A stretch of DNA of 9,393 bases, from assembly GCA_031281385.1 (NCBI GenBank), contig JAITFL010000151.1, forward strand, positions 1 through 9,393, in the 5' to 3' direction. Each line of letters starts with the position of its first letter. Position 1 is the stretch's first letter. The position numbers were made by a program, and so were the translations under genes. The DNA comes from Holophagales bacterium (GTDB taxonomy: Bacteria; Acidobacteriota; Holophagae; Holophagales; Holophagaceae). Shown here one piece after another: positions 1 through 5,032 of the stretch. The notes under the pieces were generated by a model, which was not told the DNA's origin, made no database searches, and was given only the letters and a program-made list of their open reading frames with translations.

Positions 1-62
1 GGCGCAAGCCAGAGGACGGTTGCCGACATTGTGGCGGCAAGGATGATTTTTGACAAGATCAT
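1..62 (-). CDS. Start of an exported protein, cut by the left edge
   Basis: Reading leftward from an ATG at 62-60, the first 20 codons give MILSKIILAATMSATVLWLA before the window ends. One lysine precedes a hydrophobic, Ala/Leu/Ile-rich run, which is the shape of a Sec signal peptide, so the product is probably exported or membrane-anchored. The start is supported by a GGGAG Shine-Dalgarno (complement of 71-75) eight bases upstream. The gene lies 142 bases downstream of the FecR/DUF6600 gene on the same strand and may be co-transcribed with it; no U-tract terminator lies between them. The mature domain is outside the window, so no function can be given. The start and signal-like N-terminus are seen; that a real gene continues is inferred. 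Confidence 0.55.
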   Translation of the reverse strand, partial: MILSKIILAATMSATVLWLA

Positions 63-141
63 TTTATGATCTCCCTTAGAGAATTGGTGGCGTCATTGCC
101 ACATTGGTTGGTGATGCAATATTTTTCTTCTTGGGGGTCAT

Positions 142-156
142 GGCGCATCCTGCGCC
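142..156. repeat. Short perfect inverted repeat in the gap between two exported-protein genes
   Basis: GGCGCA (142-147) and TGCGCC (151-156) are exact reverse complements separated by three bases, so either strand can form a 6-bp GC-rich hairpin. It lies in the 142-base gap between the stop of the FecR/DUF6600 gene (205) and the start of the next exported-protein gene (62). No T-run follows it on the minus strand, so it is not a canonical intrinsic terminator. It could pause transcription or protect an mRNA end, or be chance. Confidence 0.35.
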
Positions 157-204
157 GACACAGCTACCCGGTCGCTAATTCTTGTCTGCGTAATTTCAGT
201 GGTA

Positions 205-2088
205 CTATCGCCTCAAATTTCTGCTCCTGTCAGGCGGAGGGGAAGTCCTAGCGGGAGGGGACGAATTCCTCGGCGGCGCAACGCTCCTTGATGGCGGGGC
301 CTGGCTGCCTCTGTCAGAGCTGCCAGAGTTGTTTCTCTCTTCCCTGCTTCCTGCGCCACGGCTTGGGGGAGCGTTGTTTTCCCCGCGCTGCTGTTGTCTG
401 GAATCGGCTTGGCGGGCCTCCCCTCTCTTTGAATCGTCGTCGTTGGTTCTGCGGCTTGGTCGGACTTCCCTCCTCGAATCGTCATCATTGCTCTTGCGGT
501 TTTGCTGGACTTCCCTCTTGGGCTGTTCGTCCGAGTCTGCCCTGCGGCCAAGTGTCCTTCTCTGGGTTCTGTCCGGATCGCTGTTCGTTCCGTTGTCGCG
601 GGGTTCTGACCGTCGGGGTTCAACGGGCCTGTTGCTTGGGCGGACAACCGGCCTATCGGCCAATGCCCTTCTTGACGCTTGGTCTTCAAAGGGCCTGTCA
701 GCTGGCTGGCCTGCGCCAGTCGGACGGACGTTGGGCTGGGCCTGCCGCCTGACCACTAACTGCCTTCCGGCCTGCCTTTCATAGGCTGCAATCCTTTCGT
801 TTGAAACTTCCCTAGACAGTGCCCTGCGGAACTGGCTTGGCTCTGGGTTTTTGAACTCTTGCCTAGTGACAATCAGCGGGCCCTGCCTCCAAGTCGCGGC
901 AAGGGATCTGTTTCCATTGGCGGCGGTGTGGAAGCGGTTCCCAATGTCGCCGGCGCCCATGGTGTGGCTGTAAATGTTTCTTGCGTGGACGTTCCTGACA
1001 TGGACGACATTCCACAGATCCCTGTTCCATCCGTGGTGGCCCCAATAGATCGGGCGGTTATAGTAGCCCAGCGGTGCCCACCCGAAGAGGCCGTCCATGA
1101 TGTTCCAAGCTACCCAAGCAGGGCTGTAAAAAACGCCTGGTATCCAGTACCAGCCATACATGGGGCTCCACCCCCAGCGCCCGTAGTGGTGGGTAACATA
1201 GCCGAATGGATCGTAGCTGACCCAGGTCATCCCGCCCCTGTATGCGCCCCAGTGGCCGCGCCAATATGGCCGCCATCCGGCAAGCGCGATGCTTGGCCGC
1301 CAGCACCAGCCCACGTCCACGACGTTGACCCAGTCGCCGTGGCCGTCTAAGGAATTGGCATAATAGCGGATTTCAGTCGGGAGTCGCTGGCTGCTCTCCG
1401 AGCGGGTCAGGGACATGCGATTTTCCGCCCAAGAGTCGAAAGAGTCCAGCTCATAGGTGTTGAATGACCTTGTCCGGTTAAAACGCTCGTTGTCGCTGTA
1501 GATGGTCAGCCTTTCTCCAGCGCCGATGGTGGCTGTGTCCATTTTGTTGCGAATTGCAACATTGCCGGAATAAACCTTGATGGTCAGCGAGCGGTCGTTC
1601 CCGACCTCGATGCTCACGACGCATCTGCCATCCATGGTGACGCTGCCCGACGGCGTGTCTATGCGGAAAAATGCCTCGCTCTGGGGGCCGGTGGCGATGC
1701 GGAGCCGCCCTAGGCTTAGCCTGAAGAGGGCGGTGGTCCTGCCACCCTGATCATCGAAGAGGGTGGCTACTTCAAATCGGGTGCGCTCTGCGAAGGCGAG
1801 CCTTGTCCCGTCTCCGAACTGGATGACCCCGCGCCCATTGCTCTCAACGATTGCATCGCCCTCGGATATCGGGGTGCCCTTGGTCAACTCTTCATCGTCG
1901 TCCCACTTGCGGATGACGACATTGCCTTCCAAATGGCTGACCATGGCGTAGCGCTCGGGGCGCTCGCCCAAATACTCATCGGGGTCCTGCGCAAAGGCGG
2001 GGGCAGGGCAGATGATGGCTGCCGGAGCCAATAGCGAAATAGACTTGAGCGCCCTCAGCGCTTGGGATTTGCACATAGTTGACAACAT
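205..2088 (-). CDS. Exported FecR-domain / DUF6600 protein with arginine-rich disordered tail
   Basis: A 627-residue protein. The start at 2088 has a perfect AGGAGG six bases upstream. Residues 1-33 form a Sec signal peptide with probable cleavage at AFA|Q (33/34). Residues about 45-200 match a FecR-like beta domain (EGNVVIRKW, GTPISEGDAIVES, FGDGTRLAFAERTRFEV, RIDTPSGSVTMDGRCVVSIEV, GAGERLTIY). Residues about 240-345 are W/Y/G-rich and fit DUF6600, with GHGDWVNV, GWRPYWRGHWGAYRGGMTWV, HYGRWGWSPMYGWYWIPG and PAWVAWN. From about 410 to the end it is low-complexity, rich in R, S, P, D and Q, probably disordered and strongly basic, and includes a 15-residue tandem repeat (526-555). There is no transmembrane segment after the signal peptide, so it should be periplasmic, surface-associated or secreted. 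The function of this architecture is not established. Unlike the TonB-linked FecR regulator, it has no cytoplasmic N-terminal helix and no neighbouring sigma-factor gene is seen. The family call is firm; the role is unknown. Confidence 0.9.
   Translation of the reverse strand: MLSTMCKSQALRALKSISLLAPAAIICPAPAFAQDPDEYLGERPERYAMVSHLEGNVVIRKWDDDEELTKGTPISEGDAIVESNGRGVIQFGDGTRLAFAERTRFEVATLFDDQGGRTTALFRLSLGRLRIATGPQSEAFFRIDTPSGSVTMDGRCVVSIEVGNDRSLTIKVYSGNVAIRNKMDTATIGAGERLTIYSDNERFNRTRSFNTYELDSFDSWAENRMSLTRSESSQRLPTEIRYYANSLDGHGDWVNVVDVGWCWRPSIALAGWRPYWRGHWGAYRGGMTWVSYDPFGYVTHHYGRWGWSPMYGWYWIPGVFYSPAWVAWNIMDGLFGWAPLGYYNRPIYWGHHGWNRDLWNVVHVRNVHARNIYSHTMGAGDIGNRFHTAANGNRSLAATWRQGPLIVTRQEFKNPEPSQFRRALSREVSNERIAAYERQAGRQLVVRRQAQPNVRPTGAGQPADRPFEDQASRRALADRPVVRPSNRPVEPRRSEPRDNGTNSDPDRTQRRTLGRRADSDEQPKREVQQNRKSNDDDSRREVRPSRRTNDDDSKRGEARQADSRQQQRGENNAPPSRGAGSREERNNSGSSDRGSQAPPSRSVAPPRNSSPPARTSPPPDRSRNLRR
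424..513 (-). repeat. 45-bp tandem duplication inside the FecR/DUF6600 gene
   Basis: Two adjacent 45-base units (424-468 and 469-513) encode residues 541-555 and 526-540: EVRPSRRTNDDDSKR and EVQQNRKSNDDDSRR. About three-quarters of the bases are shared, and the protein units keep the EV...R...NDDDS(K/R)R skeleton. The unit is a multiple of three, so the frame is kept. This is the visible trace of in-frame expansion in the basic disordered tail. Confidence 0.8.
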
Positions 2089-2138
2089 GACACACCTCCT
2101 AACAAAGTGGGCGAATGGATTTTGCCCTGCTTGCTTTA

Positions 2139-2155
2139 TGCTAAACCTATGCCAA
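2139..2155 (-). promoter_or_regulatory. Candidate sigma-54 (RpoN) promoter for the FecR/DUF6600 gene
   Basis: Reading the minus strand from 2155, the sequence is TTGGCATAGGTTTAGCA. The GG of TGGCA (-24 element) and the GC of TAGCA (-12 element) are separated by exactly ten bases, as sigma-54 requires. Against the consensus TGGCACG-N4-TTGCA the mismatches are CG to TA and one T to A. It lies about 50 bases upstream of the start codon, giving a leader of roughly 40 bases that includes the AGGAGG. No strong sigma-70 pair was found in this gap. I did not identify an activator-binding site, so the call rests on the short motif alone. Confidence 0.3.
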
Positions 2156-2444
2156 GCCAGCTAGGGTACCGGATGATAACAATAACAACAATAATAACAG
2201 CGTTTATGTGAAAAATGGGCATCAGCGACATTTCTTTTGGCGCAATTGTTTGTTGCAGAACGCAACATTATGGATGCAGTTCGAGACACTTGCAAAGCTT
2301 CTAAACTCTTTTTTGTGAGTAAATGGCAATTCCATCATGCCGAATGGGACACGCGGCGAGGTCATTCGCCGCTTGACCACGGGGCAGAGACCTTGCGGCC
2401 TGTTCGTTTAGAGCCGGGGCTTGGAAAAACTTTCTGAATGCTAG

Positions 2445-2500
2445 CTGGGGGTCCGCTCGGTCCCACTCGCATGCGAGCGTCCCCCCTCGCTCCCCCCCAG
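2445..2500. repeat. GC-rich stem-loop block downstream of tatD
   Basis: GGGGG (2447-2451) plus CGCTCG (2454-2459) pair with CGAGCG (2474-2479) plus CCCCC (2481-2485), giving an 11-bp stem with a small internal loop. Two alternatives compete with it: the perfect 12-base palindrome CTCGCATGCGAG (2466-2477), and outer arms CTGGGGG (2445-2451) with CCCCCAG (2494-2500). On the tatD strand the structure lies 65 bases past the stop and is followed, about 20 bases later, by a TTTTT run. That spacing is too long for a standard intrinsic terminator, though the block may still end or stabilise the tatD transcript. It could instead be one copy of a REP-like dispersed element, which this window cannot show. 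Confidence 0.45.
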
Positions 2501-2510
2501 ACCCCGGGTG

Positions 2511-2529
2511 ACTTCGATGAGCGCGAAGT
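2511..2529. repeat. Short inverted repeat just past the tatD stop
   Basis: ACTTCG (2511-2516) and CGAAGT (2524-2529) are perfect reverse complements around a seven-base loop, 20 bases downstream of the tatD stop codon on the minus strand. On that strand it is followed by C-rich sequence, not T, so it is not an intrinsic terminator by itself. On the plus strand a TTTT run lies three bases after it, but no plus-strand gene is seen upstream. Confidence 0.35.
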
Positions 2530-2549
2530 TAGTTTTGCAAGGGGTTCGT

Positions 2550-3335
2550 TCAGCATTTGGCAACGTCCCATCCAGTCAGCGCCCTCAGGTTTTTGCAAGT
2601 AATGTCGTGGACTTGCTTTTCGCCGCAGCCCCTCAGCTCGGCTAGGCGCCGCGCCGTATGCACCACGAAGGCTGGCTCGTTGGGCTTGCCTCTGTGCGGC
2701 GCGGGGGCAAGGAATGGCGCGTCTGTCTCTACCAATATTCGGTCTTCAGGCACCCATGCTGCGGCTTCTACGATGGCCTGGCTATTTTTGGGGAATGTAA
2801 TTATTCCAGAAAAACTAATATAAAAGCCAAGATTGACGGCCCTTTGCGCGAATAGCAGGTCTTCGGTGAAGCAGTGGATGACCCCCCCAACCTTTGAGGC
2901 CCCTTCTTCCTCCAATATTGCCAGCGTGGCGTCCGGTGCCGACCTAGTATGAATCATCAGCGGTTTGCCGATCTCTATGGCAAGCCTTATCTGTGCGCGA
3001 AAGGCGTTTTCCTGCAAGTCCCTTGAGCTCAAATCGTAATGCCAGTCTAAGCCAGTTTCCCCCACGAACAGGGCCAGCGGCGACTTTAGAAGGCCGCGCA
3101 GCTCCATTTCCGTTTCGGCATCCCAGGTCTTTGCGTCGTGTGGGTGAACGCCCAGGGAAGCCCTGATGTTGCTGTAGTTTTCAGCCAGCTCCAGAACTTT
3201 TTTTGAATCATCCAAGTCTGTCCCTACAGCGACGGCACCGATGACCCCGGCTGCCTTTGCACGACCGAGTATCCCGTCAATGTCTTTGTCTTTTTGGTGG
3301 CCTCCAGTCAAGTGGCAATGGGCGTCAACAATCAT
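2550..3335 (-). CDS. tatD: TatD-family metal-dependent hydrolase (putative DNase)
   Basis: A 261-residue TIM-barrel amidohydrolase-fold protein of the TatD/YcfH family, of normal family length. These enzymes are cytoplasmic and use two divalent metal ions; characterised members are 3'-5' DNases, and D-aminoacyl-tRNA-type activities have also been discussed. Metal and family motifs are all present: DAHCHL (Asp4, His6, His8), GVHPHD (62-67), GETGLDWHY with Glu93, MIHTR with His129, HCF with His154, and LVETDAPFL with Asp205, followed by RGKPNEP. The start at 3335 is chosen because AGGAG ends nine bases upstream and the protein begins directly with the metal-binding strand. An upstream in-frame ATG at 3503 would add 56 residues unlike any TatD. 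It is transcribed away from rpmE. Family call is firm; the exact substrate is not determined by sequence. Confidence 0.94.
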   Translation of the reverse strand: MIVDAHCHLTGGHQKDKDIDGILGRAKAAGVIGAVAVGTDLDDSKKVLELAENYSNIRASLGVHPHDAKTWDAETEMELRGLLKSPLALFVGETGLDWHYDLSSRDLQENAFRAQIRLAIEIGKPLMIHTRSAPDATLAILEEEGASKVGGVIHCFTEDLLFAQRAVNLGFYISFSGIITFPKNSQAIVEAAAWVPEDRILVETDAPFLAPAPHRGKPNEPAFVVHTARRLAELRGCGEKQVHDITCKNLRALTGWDVAKC

Positions 3336-3440
3336 TGGCGGTGGCTCCTGTAGAAAGTATATCCAACAACAGACAAACAAGGCCACGCCCTGCGGGAAAT
3401 CCTTGGCCAGTGGCTGATGAATGAGGGAAAAAACAAAACC

Positions 3441-3469
3441 TTGAAAAAAAAACAAATGTGGGATAACAT
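3441..3469 (+). promoter_or_regulatory. Probable sigma-70-type promoter for rpmE
   Basis: TTGAAA (3441-3446) is separated by 17 bases from TAACAT (3464-3469), with GATAAC (3462-3467) as an overlapping alternative -10. A-rich tracts lie immediately upstream (3428-3438), like the UP elements of strong ribosomal-gene promoters. This would start transcription near 3476 and leave a leader of about 78 bases before rpmE. It lies in the 218-base gap between the divergent tatD and rpmE starts. The boxes are seen; activity is inferred. Confidence 0.5.
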
Positions 3470-3481
3470 TGCAAGTTGAAT

Positions 3482-3530
3482 GGATATGTCCCTGGCTGCC
3501 CATCCTAGTACGCGCATTGTGGGAGTATCC
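3482..3530 (+). promoter_or_regulatory. Possible structured leader (L31 autoregulation?) of rpmE
   Basis: Within the predicted rpmE leader, GGATA (3482-3486) is complementary to TATCC (3526-3530), and nested inside CCCA (3499-3502) is complementary to TGGG (3520-3523). Ribosomal-protein leaders bound by L31 are known in several bacterial groups, so a leader hairpin here would make sense. The pairings are short and I did not compute folding energy, so this is only a candidate. Confidence 0.2.
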
Positions 3531-3553
3531 AAGAACGACATGGAGACATAGGC

Positions 3554-3766
3554 ATGAAACAAGGCATACACCCCAAGCTGCACGAAGTAATAGTCCACTG
3601 CGCCTGCGGAAACGAGTTCAAGACCCGCTCCACCAAGCCAGAACTCCGCGTGGAAACCTGCGCGTCCTGCCACCCATTTTACACCGGCAAGCAGCGCGAA
3701 GTGGCCATCACTGGCAGGGTTGAAAAATTCCATAAAAAGTACGCAAAAGCAACTGCCAACCAGTAG
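3554..3766 (+). CDS. rpmE: 50S ribosomal protein L31 (zinc-binding form)
   Basis: A 70-residue protein starting [12 protein letters not shown], the typical L31 N-terminus. L31 sits at the central protuberance of the large subunit and helps bridge it to the small subunit. Four cysteines, CxC at 16/18 and CxxC at 36/39, form the zinc ribbon of the C+ type, as opposed to the zinc-free paralogue (YkgM/RpmE2) made under zinc limitation. The family signature HPFYTGKQ (40-47) is present and the C-terminus is short and basic. GGAG lies eight bases before the ATG. A sigma-70-like promoter stands upstream and a strong intrinsic terminator follows 16 bases after the stop, so a monocistronic L31 mRNA is likely. 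L31 can also serve as a zinc store. Confidence is very high. Confidence 0.97.
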   Translation: MKQGIHPKLHEVIVHCACGNEFKTRSTKPELRVETCASCHPFYTGKQREVAITGRVEKFHKKYAKATANQ

Positions 3767-3782
3767 CCCCATTGTCTTTTTT

Positions 3783-3816
3783 GGCGGGCCGATAGCTGTC
3801 GGCCCGCCCTTTTTTT
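3783..3816 (+). terminator. Intrinsic terminator between rpmE and prfA
   Basis: A perfect 10-bp GC-rich stem, GGCGGGCCGA (3783-3792) with TCGGCCCGCC (3799-3808), encloses a six-base loop and is followed at once by seven T residues (3810-3816). It starts 16 bases after the rpmE stop. Only 20 bases separate the T-run from the prfA start codon. Confidence 0.93.
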
Positions 3817-3836
3817 AGCGGCGGCGAAAGGATTTC

Positions 3837-4910
3837 ATGCAAGACCAGTTGGAGGCGCTGGAGGCAAAGTACCAAGAAGTAGAGGCCCAGCTACAAGATC
3901 CCGAATACACAAAAGACCCCAAGCGACTGATCGAGCTGGCTAGGCTAAGGGCCGAAATGGAGCCCGTGGCAAAGGCTTGGGCCGCACAGCGCAGCCTCAT
4001 CAAACAGTTGGACGAAGCCGAGGCGATGGCCTCAGACAAAGAAACCGACGCCGATTTGAGGGAGCTGGCCCAAAGCGAGATACCCGATCTCAAAAAGTCC
4101 ATACAGGCCGGGGAAGAAGAGCTCAGGCGATTGTTGATTCCCAAAGACCCAAAGGACGCCCGCAACGTGATCTTGGAAGTGAGGGCGGGTACAGGCGGCG
4201 AAGAGGCAGCGCTTTTTGCTGGCGAATTATTCAGAATGTACGCTAGGTTCGCCGAGCGCAAAGGCTTCAAAGTTTCTGTTTTGGACGAGAGCGAAGCCGA
4301 TATGGGCGGAGTAAAAGAAATTATCGCCCAAATAGAGGGCGAAGGCGCGTACAGCCTGTTCCGCTTTGAATCGGGTGTGCATCGCGTTCAGAGAGTGCCA
4401 AAGACAGAGAGCCAGGGCAGGGTTCACACTTCTGCCGCCACCGTGGCAGTGATGCCCGAGGCAGAAGAGGTTGACGTCCAGATACTCGAAAAAGACCTCC
4501 GCATTGACGAATTTTGTTCTGGCGGCAAGGGAGGCCAAGGTGTCAACACCACATATTCGGCAGTCCGCGTGACGCACTTGCCAACAAACACAGTGGTACA
4601 GTGCCAAGATGAGCGCAGCAAGCTAAAAAACTTGGCAAAGGCCATGACAGTCCTGCGCTCGCGCCTGCTGGAAAAAGCGATGGAGGAACAGACCGCCAGC
4701 AGCGCGGCCCTAAGAAAATCCCAAGTTGGCAGCGGAGACCGCTCAGAAAAAATAAGGACGTACAACTTTCCCCAGAGCCGCGTGACAGACCACCGCATAA
4801 ACGTGACCACGCACCAACTGGAAACCTTCATGCAGGGCCAATTGGAGCCAATTTTGGAGCCGCTGAGAGCCGCATTTGAAGCCGAGAGGCTCCAACAATT
4901 GGACGATTAG
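3837..4910 (+). CDS. prfA: Peptide chain release factor 1 (RF1)
   Basis: A 357-residue class I release factor of normal length. RF1 recognises UAA and UAG in the ribosomal A site and triggers hydrolysis of peptidyl-tRNA. An N-terminal coiled-coil-prone region (1-100) precedes the core with VRAGTGGEEAALFA (115-128). The stop-codon reading loop is P-K-T at 188-190 within HRVQRVPKTESQGR; the PxT form marks RF1, where RF2 has SPF. The catalytic GGQ is at 232-234 within FCSGGKGGQGVNTTYSAVR, and GSGDRSEKIRTYNFPQSRVTDHR (298-320) is the usual C-terminal signature. The residue after GGQ is Gly where many RF1 proteins have His. AAAGGA ends four bases before the ATG. The gene follows rpmE across an intrinsic terminator, with no space for a promoter after it. 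No prmC, whose product methylates the GGQ glutamine, follows in the window. Confidence 0.98.
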   Translation: MQDQLEALEAKYQEVEAQLQDPEYTKDPKRLIELARLRAEMEPVAKAWAAQRSLIKQLDEAEAMASDKETDADLRELAQSEIPDLKKSIQAGEEELRRLLIPKDPKDARNVILEVRAGTGGEEAALFAGELFRMYARFAERKGFKVSVLDESEADMGGVKEIIAQIEGEGAYSLFRFESGVHRVQRVPKTESQGRVHTSAATVAVMPEAEEVDVQILEKDLRIDEFCSGGKGGQGVNTTYSAVRVTHLPTNTVVQCQDERSKLKNLAKAMTVLRSRLLEKAMEEQTASSAALRKSQVGSGDRSEKIRTYNFPQSRVTDHRINVTTHQLETFMQGQLEPILEPLRAAFEAERLQQLDD

Positions 4911-5032
4911 GGCGAATTTGGGTCTAAAAGTTGGTAGGTTTTGCAAGAGGCTCAAAGTATAATAAATCTTTAAGCGTTCTTGCGAATTGCCGACATTTTT
5001 CTGTAAACTTCCATTTAGGGCAAGAGGTAAAA
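4911..5032 (+). promoter_or_regulatory. Gap before the debranching-enzyme gene with possible promoter elements
   Basis: This 122-base AT-richer gap contains a perfect TATAAT (4958-4963) without a good -35 at the right distance. It also holds a weaker pair, TTGCGA (4980-4985) and TAAACT (5004-5009), spaced 18 bases apart. AGAGG at 5023-5027 is the Shine-Dalgarno for the start at 5033. I see no intrinsic terminator after prfA, so the debranching gene may be read both from prfA readthrough and from a promoter here. Confidence 0.35.

Larger units (their letters stand above)
2089..2549. other. 461-bp non-coding gap between tatD and the FecR/DUF6600 gene
   Basis: I find no convincing gene here. 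The half next to the FecR gene (about 2101-2340) is AT-richer, with a simple AAC/AAT-rich run near 2179-2200. It holds the perfect Shine-Dalgarno at 2095-2100 and a sigma-54-like candidate at 2139-2155. The half next to tatD (about 2440-2530) is C-rich and palindromic and is listed separately. The only plus-strand open frame (2237-2437) begins with TTG, lacks a ribosome-binding site and resembles nothing I know. Confidence 0.7.

Noticed and set aside
59..148. 29-codon minus-strand micro-ORF whose TGA overlaps the ATG of the next exported-protein gene
   Set aside because: The ATGA overlap suggests translational coupling, but there is no Shine-Dalgarno before its ATG at 148. The downstream gene has its own good ribosome-binding site, so chance is as likely.
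288..1350. Plus-strand open frames at 288-752, 329-784 and 859-1350
   Set aside because: They lie antisense to the FecR/DUF6600 gene. Their Pro/Ala/Val- or Cys/Leu-rich composition is what the complement of its biased coding sequence would give, and no known domain is visible.
2237..2437. 66-codon plus-strand open frame in the intergenic gap
   Set aside because: It begins with TTG, has no Shine-Dalgarno, and resembles no known protein.
3356..3361. TATACT on the minus strand as a -10 box for tatD
   Set aside because: It would start transcription on top of the Shine-Dalgarno, and no -35 lies at the right distance, so the true tatD promoter is probably elsewhere in the gap.
3336..3503. N-terminal extension of tatD to an ATG at 3503
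   Set aside because: The extra 56 residues are unlike TatD proteins, and a good Shine-Dalgarno with the DAHCHL motif right after the start supports 3335.
3332..3772. 146-codon minus-strand open frame across rpmE
   Set aside because: It is antisense to the clearly identified L31 gene and has no ribosome-binding site or family features.
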